Of a stretch of 64,000 nucleotides of DNA, positions 46,613-58,560 are shown piece by piece. Source of the DNA: Siphonodentalium dalli (Eukaryota > Mollusca > Scaphopoda > Gadilida > Siphonodentaliidae). Made by a program: the position numbers and the translations under genes. The stretch covers positions 138,154,351 through 138,218,350 of the forward strand of contig CP136062.1 of assembly GCA_032622095.1 (NCBI GenBank), written 5' to 3'. The notes under the pieces were generated by a model. It was not told where the DNA came from. It ran no database searches and was given only the letters and a program-made list of their open reading frames with translations. The stretch's first letter is position 1. Each line of letters begins with the position of its first letter.

Positions 46613-49149
46613 ATGTATGCCCCTTCTTTTGAAGTTGTGCGAAGATAAGCAAATATTAATAAATATACCATCACAATAAAGCACATGCGACCGCGAATTA
46701 TTTTCAATTGTATACTACCTTATAAATTATATGTGTAGATGTTTTATAGTACTGACACCAGAATCGTCTCCCTTGAAATGCGAATTAGTTTTATATGAAG
46801 CAACCGTCGCGTAATGAGTTCTCCCTTGAACATGCAACGACCTGATAATTTAACAAATATGCAATTCGTTCTAGTATGCTAAATTGCTCAAGTTTGAATT
46901 TGGGAATCTTCAATTATCAGTGAGATAAACTTATCTGATCACTGCTGACGCGAAAGGTCAATAAGTTAAATAGAACCGTCGTTCTGTGTTGTACCCCCAT
47001 CACGCGATGCAAAAGAGAACATGGTTCGCCCGCTTAGTACACTGCAATAGTGAGCAACCAACGATTAAGAACTATTGGGAGAATTTTCCGCCTTCACACG
47101 ATGTGATCTTATCACTTGAGTTTATCCGCTCGGCTCATTCCACTGGAAAGGTGTCACTGACTTCTTGAAACATCCCCATTAGACGGCCTCCCACGACGGT
47201 CAAGTTGTCGCCCTTAATATCCGGAGTGTTTCCAATAATCTCGCGCTTAATCTCGCGTTGTCTCGCCAAAGCGACCGCCTGCTTGCACTAAGGGGGTAAT
47301 TTATAGGGGCGATAATCCGTTATGTATTTTGAAGATAATCAATCCCATTTCTTTTTGATCGGATACAAAAGATTGCCGACGATGTTGACAATTGGATCAA
47401 GTGAACATTGTGGGGATAAGTATATCTTCGTTTCAAAATTCCTAAGTCAATTCATAAAGCTGGTGTATGGTTAATTCCAACAGCGGATTATCTATACTTT
47501 GTGTTACCCTTGGACTGCGAAGAGATATCAGAATGCACGACTTTTCTTATTTTGCATTTGAAGCAACACATAGTCTTCAATCATCTAGTTAAGCCTAATA
47601 ATTTCTCGCTCTAATCAAGGCACAGTACGGGATCAAAATTTGCCGACAAATGCTGCTACTTATGACTTATCTACGCATCGGAAGGACTTTCTAAAGTGAG
47701 AGTATCGTCAAAAAGTGAAAATCTTGGTCATCGTTTTTCAGCTAACATGTAGCACCAAAGTTCTTACCTTACAAAGACGGTCTGATAAAGAACATTCGTT
47801 TCACTTTTGAGGCAACCCAATTTTATCATTCCAGTTTTAGAGTATAAAGTCCGTATCATTATGCGTGTATATATCAGCCTAACTTGATCACAACAAAGTA
47901 ACACAAGCGAGTAATTATTAAGTTCTAATACGCGGCTTGAAGACAAGATATCGCTCTACAGTTCTGACATCTTTGGTGAGTGAATATACACATGCCGAAG
48001 GCAGCTGCATATGGAAGGTGAGTTTTAGCATGCAGATAAAATCAAACCTCTTATTACCTCATAAGACACAGCCCTGTGACATTACAGGTCATATACATGT
48101 ACAATAACAATCTTGGACCCATGATATTTGCGTTGGTGATACAATGATGATTTTTTTTAAGTAACTAATTTTCATTATTACAATGAAGAGTGATTGATTA
48201 TTATTGGTTATCGGCGGGATGGAGTGGGCAGAGAAGCGGCGAACTAAGCATTGGCCGCGTCGAAGTTGCGTGTATAGCAGTAAGATTACGAAAATGTAAC
48301 ACATTTGACGTTGATTCCTGTTGTCTTGAAACAAAACATCGATATAAATTGACAACCATCTATGTTTTGCAGAGAGACCATTGATGAAAAATGTGTTGAA
48401 AATAATTGGTAATTCCAGAACCAACAACGACACAATACGATCGTGCGTAGAGCTTGTTCCACTGAGTAAAACGATTGGATATAACCATTTGGCTTTAATA
48501 AAGTTGATTGTTTCCATTTCATTCGTGTGATGGATGTCCATCTAATACGTTTATTGTGCCTGGCGTGCTTGTTGAACATGTTATCGTAACATCCCTGCAA
48601 AGTAAGTTTATGCTTATGGCATTAGAATATCCGTCGAATTAAGAATGGTCCATCCGAATGTGCACAGAGCTTTTAGAACTGTATTGGAGAATTCATTCAG
48701 TAAATCAACAACCGATAGCCTCAATCCACAAATACTCTCTGGTGCCTTTTTGTGTTAATCGTATCTCATCAAGCATCTGGTCAAATTTTTATAGATCAAA
48801 TATCAATCTCACCTTCGAAGAGTCTAAACGTTGGCTTGACTTTGGGGATTATTTTTGTTTCGAAAAAAAACAGGCGATTTTTTGTTGTGAAGCAGTAGTA
48901 TCAACATGAATAGACTCTGTTGCGGTAACTGGCTCAACTTGAGTAACGGGTGCATCGTCAGTAGACGTTTCCATGGCATGTGATACAAGTTCTGGAGAGG
49001 AGTTACGTCAAGTTGTTTCGCTTGTTGTACACGAATGGTGATCGTCTGGCTGTTGTCTGATTGCTGGCATCAGCACACTTATTGAACAAACGATAGCCGA
49101 GTATGTGACTAGCGGAATTAATGGTTGAGCATCAACTGTTCTATTTGCA
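46613..49149. other. No gene recognised; possible continuation of the ORF1 relic at the right
   Basis: Minus frames at 48089-48541 and 48286-48600 have no recognised domain. The last few hundred bases (48850-49149) may be the decayed C-terminal part of the retrotransposon ORF1. Confidence 0.35.
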
Positions 49150-49630
49150 TCGAAATAATTATGATAGATGTTTCTCAGCCTTACACCGTTGAATTTTGAA
49201 TTCATACTCCCATATAGGACATGAACGATCCATTGTAGCTTGTGAACCCTGACACTTTGGGCACATTTTTGGTTTTAGTCTAATCCTTATGATCATGATC
49301 AGAAACAGAACATCGTGCACATATCATTTCTCTACTTTTACATTGTTCCTGGCCATGACCATACCCCTGACAATTAAAACATCATAAGGGATTGGGAAGA
49401 TATTTACACAAATATATCTTCATATATCCAACCATCAATATCGGCGAATGTTCGTACCGATTGAAAATCAAAATATAACTATGCAAAGAACTTTTGGTCC
49501 AGCAGCTGTCTTAGAAAATCTGCGAACACCAGTAACGCCCTGTGGTGTCAACTCAGCCGATATCTCCGACTTAGAAAAATCGTGATACGTCGCCCTATAG
49601 TACCACCAGGACGCCTATACCAGATCTCCC
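49150..49630 (-). pseudogene. Non-LTR retrotransposon ORF1 relic with zinc knuckles (Jockey/I-like)
   Basis: Minus-strand reading gives DFSKSEISAELTPQGVTGVRR (49500-49580), matching the helix-strand region that precedes the knuckles in Jockey/I-type ORF1 proteins. After stops and a frameshift near 49385 comes CFNCQGYGHGQEQC (49335-49376), a perfect C-x2-C-x4-H-x4-C knuckle. A second motif CARC....H and a third CPKCQGS......CP (49215-49265) follow, each with a changed residue. WEYEFKIQRCK closes the region, as in PRWKxEKEIQ family ends. Such proteins bind the element RNA. Four or more stops or frameshifts make this a dead copy. No matching ORF2 was identified alongside. Confidence 0.8.
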
Positions 49631-49828
49631 GGAATGCATCCTACGGCAAACAGGGTGTCACATTAGGGGATTCTTAGCCATCGCAGTGGGGCAGTAGACC
49701 TTTCTACACCGGGTCGGCGGGTCCACACGGGGCTGTTCTGTGGGAACCCTGGTGACCATATAAGGCGGCCCATCGCTCCTTCTTGCCTTCAATTTCACAA
49801 ATCGAATTTGAAATTATTGAGGGATACG

Positions 49829-50513
49829 TTTGTATGGTGTTTATCTAATAAGTGTATTGTACATAGCCTGCTTCTTGACTTATATTAGTCGAACGTCGAT
49901 CGATCCAAGTGGGATTTATAGCTTATCCTCATCCGCATTGTATGCGTATGGTATGGTATACGTTTGTATGGTGTTTATCTAATACGTGTATTGTACAGAG
50001 CCTTCTTATCGAACTTATATTAGCCGAACGTCGATCGATCCAAGTGGGATTTATAGCTTATCTTCCTCAATATCTTATGCGTATGGTATCAGGGCATCAT
50101 GCATGTTAACACCAATGTTAGAAGTTTATGGTTGAATATACAGTAAGTGGTATCTTATGCGTATGTTATGGTATACGTGTGCATGGTATTTATCTAGTAA
50201 GTGTATTGTGCAGAGCCTGCTTATTGAAATGATATTAGCCGAACGTCGATCGATCCAAATGAGATTTATGGCTTATCCACATCCGTATTGTATGCATATG
50301 GTATGGTATACGTTTGTATGGTGTTTAGCTAATAAGTGTATTGTACAGAGCCTGCTTGTTGAACTTATATTAGCCGAACGTCGATCCAAAGGATATTTAT
50401 ACCTTATCTCACTCCCCATCGTATGCGTATATCTGGTCATCATGCATGTTCACACCAATGTGTAATTTTAGAAGTTTGTGGTTGAATATACAGTAAGGGG
50501 TAACTGACGCTCC
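49829..50513 (+). repeat. Higher-order tandem array (two ~348-bp dimers)
   Basis: Four copies of a module starting (T)TTGTATGGTGTTTATCTAAT and containing TATTAGCCGAACGTCGATC begin near 49829, 49962, 50178 and 50311. Modules 1 and 3 are about 133 bp. Modules 2 and 4 are longer (about 215 and 203 bp) because they add CATCATGCATGTTNACACCAATG ... GGTTGAATATACAGTAAG. The array is therefore an A-B-A-B dimer repeat. Open frames at 49909-50109 and 50157-50465 are by-products of it. Confidence 0.92.
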
Positions 50514-52554
50514 TTATAATCTTAATAGTCCTCAAATCAAATGCTCAAATTAGCGAGAGATAAGTTGACATATAACTAATATAATGGAGATGGTATGGAG
50601 GGGTTCATTGGTTCGTCTGGGTCGATTTGCCGATTTCCTGGATAGGCGTCTGAAGTATTGTGAGTCATACTGTTTAAACACACCAAGTCTAGTGTGTTTA
50701 GAATAGTCATTGGTTAATAATGTCGATGGTTCTCTTGACAGACTCGTGCCCCGTCTGAGAGCCGGAGTATATATTGTATCATCGAGGCAATTTACAGACT
50801 GCACTCACGTGTCTAACGACGTCATCTTCCTATTGTGAGTTGCACATTAACTGACACATTAGTCATAATTTCACATTAGAGATGCCCTATCCGTTTTAGC
50901 ACAAACTTATCAAGTTTATCGAAGCCAGTATCCGCTTATCAGGCGAATAAGACATGGACATTAGTTGTAATAACACCATTCATAAGATACATACATCACG
51001 AACCACACAAGAAACCCTAATATAATACGGATGGAAGAAGCTTAAATGCATATCCTTATTACGAATGCTCTCTCATATTCCAGAAACTGTAACCACTCTT
51101 TATCATAGGTGATCTTTTGAATTCTAGACGCCCGACCAGTATTCAGAACCTGACAAAACGGTCACGTTTGGTAGTCGATATCTGACCAGGGTCAGAAACC
51201 TACGTCACTAATGTAATCTATAAACCGGCGTTTTGCGTTAGAGACTTGATTGATGACGTAGGTTCCTAGCCCTGTCTGATTATTAAAACCTCCCAAATTA
51301 ACTCATGTGTTCGATTCCAGCATTTTATACGGAAAATGTGGCAATTGTATTATGGTGTAATAGAGCCTATCGGATGTAGTATCTTAAACATAGTAATAGC
51401 TCCCGTTTGTCGTGTTAGGTGTTCACAGCAGGTGTATGAATGCCCGAACAAAAAGGTGACTGAAACAAGTTTCTGATTTCCGGATAAACGCTCTTTATGT
51501 TTACCATACATTATAACAGTTAACAAGGAACGCTCTTTAATATTATACCCCTTTGAAAAAATGGGTATAATATTTTGCATATGTCAGTCCATCGAGCCGT
51601 CCGACCGTCTGTATATGTCCGTCCGATATTTGTTCATGTCATAACTTGAACAGTAGTGCTCAGATCTCAATGTAATTTTGTATGGATGTTCATTACTATG
51701 AGGACATTCAATGGAGGATTCAATCGTTTTGTTCGGATTTTCCATTCTAGTGTTATTCATCTTTGTATATCTGGAAACTGGGTCCCAACGGAGCCAATCG
51801 AGCCATGTCCCTGTATCATAAAACCAAAAGTGTATCTAATCATAACCCAGTAGGAATGTGAGTTAGCGCCCAACCCATCCGCACTAGACGCGACGAATGC
51901 GCATCACTGTGGGTTCTACATCATGGAGGATGTTATGGTGGTTGCACGGTATGGCGACCAAAGAGCTGCCTATCACACATGTCAACCACAAAATATCCCA
52001 AAGGCGAGACGGTGTACACACGTTACACCTGCAGCAAGTCGAGATTTCAGATAAAACGGATAGGCTTTGTAGTACGAATATCAATAATTTGCGCTATTCA
52101 TAAGACGTCTTATCACACATACTTTCTTATAGTGTCGATTGAAGAACTACGTACATGTATCATTCGGTTTGCTTCGCACCAGCAATCGACAGAAACAGCT
52201 GCCGGCGGACGCATCGGGTGCGTATTCGCCAATTGGGTTTATTTTATAAACCGGGTAGTCTATTTCGCGGCGGCTGAACGCACAAGGTATCTTCCCTATA
52301 GCGTTTACGACACGCGCTATATCATTCATATGATTTACCTAATCTATCATATTTGCCATTTATCAATCGACACCGCCTTATGATTAAATCGCGAACAATC
52401 ACCGGATAAAATAGGAAGGTTGAGACTGAATCTTTATGTGGAATGAGTGTTGAAGATATCAGTGGGGTTGTGGATACTTCCCGTCTATTTATGTTCAAGA
52501 ATGTCGACCTTCACAAAAATGCTGCTCATAATTGAAGTGAACCAATCAAACACT
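50514..52554. other. No gene recognised; two small palindromes
   Basis: CAGGGTCAGAAACCTACGTCA at 51189 is inverted at 51252-51277 (TGACGTAGGTTCCTAGCCCTG). AATATTATACCC (51540) pairs with GGGTATAATATT (51564-51575). Overlapping frames on both strands at 51884-52383 show no known domain. Confidence 0.45.
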
Positions 52555-52735
52555 GTGCCAATGCATTCTCTTATATATGCGAGTCGACCATAGTTCGCCA
52601 CGCATATATAAGCCTATATATTGGCCTAACAAATTTTATATTATATTTTATAATTTATTTTAAAATGTAAGAAAAAATGATAAAAAATTGTTAAATAATG
52701 TAAGAAATAATGATAAAAAATTGTTAAAGAATGAT
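52555..52735 (+). mobile_element. Truncated piggyBac-like MITE, family B
   Basis: GTGCCAATGCATTCTCTTAT at 52556 begins one 67-bp-type palindrome, whose right arm is altered (AAGCCTATATATTGG). The AT spacer with AATGTAAGAAAAAATG follows, in part duplicated (52668, 52700). Both termini and the second palindrome are missing. Confidence 0.75.
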
Positions 52736-52739
52736 CGAC

Positions 52740-53541
52740 GACCACAGATAGCCTCGAGTTGAGCCTCGTCGGTATAAACTACCTGGACTATATATTAACC
52801 CAGCTGGTGAATACGAGACCAGGAGTCTGGACTCTGAATTCATCTCTATGTGTAGGTTTATGAGAAACCTTCATATATATATATACATACGTTTGCTCAT
52901 ACAGTGTATATAAATGGCTATCCATCATCTGTGTGTTTTCTATACCATACAATGATTAGATCGGACTCGTGAGTCCATTACTAGAAGTTTTGAGTGGCAG
53001 ACTTTTAACACATTTGATTTGAACTTTTGTCAGCCTAACAAACGTTCCAATGACCGCCCCTGATATAGAGCGCAATTTCTTCTGAAGTACGTGGTTTAGT
53101 GATCGTTATCGACGTATTGTGGATGATTTTGTGGATTTCCACGATGACTTTGTGATACGAATGATGGTGATTACAAATATTGTTCATTATCTTGGCTTTG
53201 GAAATTCCGTATTATTTGGTAAAAACTGATAAGTTTGTACTCACACTCTATCTCCGATGGAAGAATAGAGCAATCAACATTTTATCGAAAACTCCAAACA
53301 AATCGACTGCCCCATTTCAAAGAACAACGCACACATGTAAATATTTACTCTTTATTCTTGACGAATTCATGGCCGATAATCCAACGACAATGCTTCCGCT
53401 AATTATAACTGCTGATCATTCGTTTCTAAAATTGCGCTGTTTTCTGCCTCTTTGAATATATAAGATTTATTGTAATAACTGCTGTGGGCGAGATTCTTCT
53501 CTATTCCATCTGAACACCCCAGCGGAGTGTTCCATAGCACT
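52740..53541. other. No gene recognised
   Basis: AT-rich; the 91-codon frame at 53180-53455 is unsupported. Confidence 0.4.
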
Positions 53542-53545
53542 TTAA

Positions 53546-53769
53546 CCCCTTCTATACCAAATAGATTCCCCCATCCAGTTCTATAAGTATACGTTGCACT
53601 GGCCTATTATTCACTTGGGGTCCGGAAAAATAAGCAGACGATATATAATACAATTATAAGTACAGAAGGAGTCATATTTATTGGAGGAAATGGTCGTTTG
53701 TTGAACTTATTATCAGAACATTTTCCTAAGGGATAACTACTCGTCAATGAGTATTTAGTATATAAATGG
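53546..53769 (+). mobile_element. TTAA MITE, family C, copy 2
   Basis: 224 bp between TTAA at 53542-53545 and 53770-53773. Termini CCCCTTCTATACCAAATAGA and ATTTAGTATATAAATGG. The interior matches 34812-35041 (TAAGCAGACGATATATAATA, ACTCGTCAATGAGTATTTAG). Confidence 0.85.
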
Positions 53770-53773
53770 TTAA

Positions 53774-56279
53774 TTCCGAGATATAACTCCCACATTTTGC
53801 ATTATATACATTTACATAGAGATGTTCCAACATGAGTATCTCTGACTGTTGCATTTTGTGTTACTGTCGACCTATAACTGATGGGGCAACGGTATTATTT
53901 AAGTTTCTTAGAAACGCTGTATCCGTTTCCGAGATTTAGAGTCAGGAATGTACGTATGATGACTGACATCCCATTAGTCAAATTGTTTACAACGTTATGA
54001 CAACTTAATGTGGAACTGATGAGGTGGGTATCGTTTTGTTCAAATATAGTTACCGACGAATGGGGTGTATTCGAAATTCGAAACCGCATTCTGGAGAGTT
54101 CACAACAAACGGGTTATCAGACCTTATATGTACCCGGAATTAAAACACCGAGGACAGATGGACGAACTCCGTGACGTCACATTCGTTAGTTGAATGTCGG
54201 ATTCCCCAAATAACGGTTGTGTCGAATTTATTGAAGTTAACCAATTTAGCGTACTTGAAACAAAAACAACCGATTTGTCATGTGCATATGCTAATTTTCC
54301 CAATATAATTTGGTATTTACCAAGCTTTCTCCATAGATGGCCATGTTTGTAACAGAAAGTGTGCAATTGACATTGCCATTTCAACTGCCAGAAGTCACCT
54401 TTATTGGTGCTGCACATACTTTTCATTCAAGCTACTCTGAGCCACGGAGTTCCGATACTGATCGTAATTTGCACATGTAATTCCAGTTACGAGTATATAT
54501 ACGCGTCTATGGAACACTAAATATTCCAAGTAATTTATTACTCTACAACCATGTATTCTGACGGTATATGCTGTCGGCGTGGATACCCTCTGAAATATGT
54601 TTGGAATATACATAATTTCTATTGTCCATGTTAGATAAACAGATATATGATTCATATGAACTCCCCTAAAATGTATATACATGTACCTTTCCACAGCTGT
54701 CAACCAAATAACTTTTAGCAGATATTTTCTACCAATCAGCGACTGAGTCGGTCGTTTGCTGCAATGAAAATGATTTATTCGCCCTAATTTTGATATAGCT
54801 ATCCATGCATACTTTCAGTGTTAAATTGCCTTTATTCAAACATATCTTAAATTGATATTTACGCCATGATATTGAAAATTCATCACTGATTTTCATTTTG
54901 CGTGACACTTGACATAATTTCACAATTAAAGGCGAAAATAATGAATGTTTTCCGGTGTATAATAACGAACCAAAGCCGGACGCTTTGTGTCGTATATAGA
55001 CTATATCTGATTTTGTGACGTCACCAATTATTATCCAATACGACGCTGTTGTTTTGAATTTGTGCGACCACCTTTGTCGCACAGTAGATCAAATCGACAA
55101 GCTTCTTCGTATAGTACACATCTCAATCGGATTGCGCACACAGCGTCAATATTATAATAGTTAATTTCAGTACAAAATACTCCTCTCTCGACAACAACCA
55201 ACATTCTTGACTCCTGAATGCCGTACTTTCAGTTTGATGTTGCAATGGGAGTTTAGATTCTATAATAATTTGTACAAAAGAAACGGATTTCTCACCTGCC
55301 CTGATGTATGATTGACCTAATTTATACACGAAATTTCTAGCTATAAGACCCACTTTTTCGATGAACCCTTGTAAATGTCTGGAGTGAAATTAGTCATAAT
55401 CACACCACGATAATAGGCCTAAGTGAATCTTATTTGGTGGGAATACGCTTATGCGTGTGGTATAGCTGTGGTTCGTTAATTACGCAAGCGTATGGTCACA
55501 TTAGCATAATGACAAGCGATGTTAAATTAATCAGACTATTTCCACAGACGTCTTGCCTTGTAGCAACCGTGATCCCCTCACACTAGTGACTATTTGTGGA
55601 AAGCTCAATTGGTATTTATGCTTTCTGTGCCTGAAACAGGCTAAATATATCGACAGAAAACTACATTATCAAAGTTTATTTGTATATCAGAACCCAAACT
55701 TAGAATTTATGATACAAACTGTTTTTTTTATTATTATACACTCACCATTCAATAGCCTTGCACACTAACGTATAGTATATCGATCAGTGTTTATCAGTAT
55801 AAATGAGTGAAACTTAGTTCGGCAGCTTAATGGGTAGACCGTTCGTGTTTTTGTCGCTGTCAGCACAGTGATATGAGTTCGTAGCTCGCCTGTGGATATC
55901 TGAGTTTCATAACCGTGGCTAGGTTTCGTGTGACTGTAGAGTTATTGCTTTTCAAATATCGTGCCTATATGTGACCCTTGAGCAAGGTCGCTGGTACTGT
56001 GGCGACATCGCATCACTCATGCATGAAACGAGTACTAGTCAGCTTGTCATACTGTTAGTATCAGATTTTTCTGATAAAACTAGAGCAGTACATATTGTTA
56101 CAGCCGGTTCATTGGTTGGCTTGTACAAATGGCCGGGATAATAGTGCAATGTTCGAAAGCGTCTTAGAGCAAGTAATTGGTTAAGCGTTATATAAAACAT
56201 TGTTATTTAGTGGGAAGAAGAGATACAAAATTACCACCACCGAAACAATCCCCATTATTAATAGTCATCGTCGTTCTTT
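53774..56279. other. No gene recognised
   Basis: Several 75-117-codon minus frames (53895-55353) lie in AT-rich sequence. They have no domain I recognise, and I do not support any as genes. Confidence 0.4.
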
Positions 56280-56283
56280 TTAA

Positions 56284-56976
56284 AGATGCATAATCCGATT
56301 AAACGCCCCTAAATAACTATTTCTTTGGCTTCGGGTGTAAACAATAAATGATTCGAGTCGAGGAACTCACCCATCAAAGCTCAGAGTTATTAGATATAGA
56401 TTTTTTTTTAATCTGTTATTTTTCACCACCTGGAATATTTGGTGGCCTGGAAATAATCAGCTGACTTCTTCAGGAATAGGACGGACAGACATGCGAGGGG
56501 TTACACAAGGTCGGAACTCGCTGTACTATCAATGGCGACCGTAAACATACATAATTTCGGAATCTGAGACGATGAAAAGTATCGCTATCAACAAGAATAC
56601 GGTATGTTGTGATAGCTGACGAGTGGATACATACATGTACATATACTCATTTAAGAATCTGTAATCAGGTTGTATTCATGCAAATAGACATGTTATACGA
56701 CAACACGCTGGTTATACGTGATAACATGCGTTGGTGAATTCCAATTTGAACAAGGAATCATCATATATGGAAGTTGTAAACCACACTAACCCATCCACTA
56801 AACTGTCAAGAAAAACCGTTACCATAGGACTTTTCCGGCGAATATGATATCGCGATTGATATTGTGAGTATTTATTGGTAATTAACTAATTTTCATAACT
56901 AAATCGGCTTTTGGTGAAATTCCGTTTTTGTTGTGTAACTGTATGTATGGGGACTATCGAAGCCGATTGTGTAATT
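56284..56976. mobile_element. TTAA-flanked MITE, family A copy 3, enlarged
   Basis: TTAA at 56280-56283 and 56977-56980. The left part matches copies 1 and 2 (CCCCTAAATAACTATTTC, GGCTTCGG, ATTCGAGTCGAGGAACTCAC). The right part matches ATAACTAAATCGGCTTTTG ... GATTGTGTAATTTTAA. About 300-350 bp of unrelated sequence between roughly 56465 and 56800 enlarges it, either an insertion or the original longer form. Confidence 0.75.
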
Positions 56977-56980
56977 TTAA

Positions 56981-57615
56981 TGATATGGCCCAGATCGTTG
57001 GAATTCTCTCCCGCGTACCCTTAAGAGTTCTGCTAATTTGGAATATTTCAAATAACAACTCGAGACCTACCAGTTTAAGCTTCACATGGCAATGACGACC
57101 CGAGGTTAACCACGTCATTCGTATGTGTTCTTATTCTGAAAATTGTCTATATAACATAAAGTGTTTTGATATGTTTCATCCTGTTTTATAGAAATAAGAC
57201 ATTGTTCATTCGCGCTACAGAATAATTAACCTGTGCTCAAATATACCTATAGGTGACATATTTGTCCATATCTCACCAGTCGTGTTGAAAAGACCTTGAA
57301 TTCCATGAATAGCCAAGTGCATACGATGGCGTGGATTGAGATATTCCCAATGCGTGCCAACATTTAAGATGAGATTCGGATAAACGGTGATCTCACATAA
57401 GATAGTGTACAGAAGTATCAGATTTCATTACATCTCAACTGATAAGCTATCAAGATACGGAAGGGGCCGTACCAGTACTTACGCAACAGAGGAATATTAC
57501 CCAAAGGTGACAAACTTATGAAGAGTAGCGTTTTCATGGCGTGTTGGTTAAGTATTCCTTTGACGGTTATGAACGACATTTGTTCATAAACCGTTCACAA
57601 ATGTCATAGAGCGCA
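56981..57615. other. No feature recognised
   Basis: Low-copy DNA preceding the possible membrane-protein frame. A short inverted repeat AACGACATTTGTTCATAAAC / GTTCACAAATGTC lies at 57570-57606, just upstream of it. Confidence 0.4.
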
Positions 57616-57948
57616 TTGTCCTCGTTGTTAATGACCCGAAATTCCCTTCCACGATACACGAGGGAGGCGTGTCCGACTGAATTAACCATGGAAAACTTAA
57701 CCAATCTGCAACCAGCTCGGCGAAACACGTCTTGCTATCTAAAGTACATACATGAAGTAGCAATATCTGTCGTGGTTTATATATCTTTCGTGTTATGCAT
57801 TGTCATCGTCATCATTGTCATCACCTATATTGCATGTCATCGATGTGGCTCTGTCGGAAACTGTAGTCTCATATATGCGCATATTTGCTTTGTTGTAATT
57901 TGGATACTTTTCCGATTTTCCCTACAAGGTGCATGCGTTATAATATGA
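57616..57948 (+). CDS. Hypothetical small membrane protein or exon
   Basis: A 110-codon frame from ATG 57616; ATG at 57691 is an alternative start. The first ~45 residues carry two N-glycosylation sequons (NLT, NTS). A strongly hydrophobic segment of about 26 residues (AISVVVYISFVLCIVIVIIV..., ~48-74) follows, then CHRCGSVGNC and a second hydrophobic stretch to the stop (~85-110). This suggests a lumenal N-terminus followed by one or two membrane spans. No family is recognised. A decayed tandem copy of its central part lies at 58396-58560. It could equally be one exon of a larger gene, or chance; hydrophobic frames arise easily in AT-rich DNA. Confidence 0.3.
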   Translation: MSSLLMTRNSLPRYTREACPTELTMENLTNLQPARRNTSCYLKYIHEVAISVVVYISFVLCIVIVIIVITYIACHRCGSVGNCSLIYAHICFVVIWILFRFSLQGACVII

Positions 57949-57958
57949 ATGGTCATGT

Positions 57959-58159
57959 GTGGAAGCACTTTTATTTATTCTGCTGTCTATATCGAATGCC
58001 AAAAGTGGGCTCATACCAGATATCAATAACGTCACAGAGCGCATAAACCAAACTTCATGCAGCGCCCTCTCCGTTATCACTGCGATATATCACTGCCGGG
58101 AGGATGATACTTTGCGGACCAATACATCTATATTTATGTATCGTCTGAACTATATTTAG
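57959..58159 (+). CDS. Hypothetical short secreted-type frame
   Basis: 66 codons starting with a signal-peptide-like MEALLFILLSISNA, then three N-glycosylation sequons (NVT, NQT, NTS) and two Cys. It lies 10 bp after the membrane-protein frame in another reading frame. It may be coding (an exon of the same unknown locus) or chance; no family recognised. Confidence 0.2.
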   Translation: MEALLFILLSISNAKSGLIPDINNVTERINQTSCSALSVITAIYHCREDDTLRTNTSIFMYRLNYI

Positions 58160-58395
58160 TCTCCTATTATCTTATGTTGACCACCAAACTTTTTTGCGAT
58201 AATGGTAATTCATTCGGTATTGATAACAACAATATGAACTGAGCCATACATAGACAATTTGAATCCTTAAACATAAGAACTAATATCATTTCAGAAATCC
58301 TTACCTTATGTCTTTGTGGCAGTGGAATCTCAGCGGAGCGATGGGAGGTAACTCTGTCTGGAGTTTGCCAATAAACAGTGCATGCAATCTTCAAT

Positions 58396-58560
58396 AAGCT
58401 CGGCGACTCACGTGTTTTTTCCCGATGTAATTATATGTAGCTGCAATATCTGCGTTCATTCGAAGTTTAAATCGGTCAAATATCTTATTGTTATGCGTTG
58501 TTATCCTCATTGTCATCATCCATACGGACGTCAATGTTGCTCTGCCGGAAAGTGAAGAGC
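58396..58560 (+). pseudogene. Decayed tandem copy of the 57.7-kb frame
   Basis: AGCTCGGCGACTCACGTGTT, GTAGCTGCAATATCTGCGTT, TTATTGTTATGCGTTGTTAT, TCATTGTCATCATC and TGTTGCTCTGCCGGAAA align, in order, with 57715-57868 (offset about 690 bp). Small gaps shift the frame, and the membrane segment is no longer intact. This shows that the sequence of the upstream frame was once duplicated. Confidence 0.5.

Noticed and set aside
48089-48541. 150-codon minus frame
   Set aside because: AT-driven composition with no recognisable domain. It is near a retrotransposon relic but does not read as ORF2.
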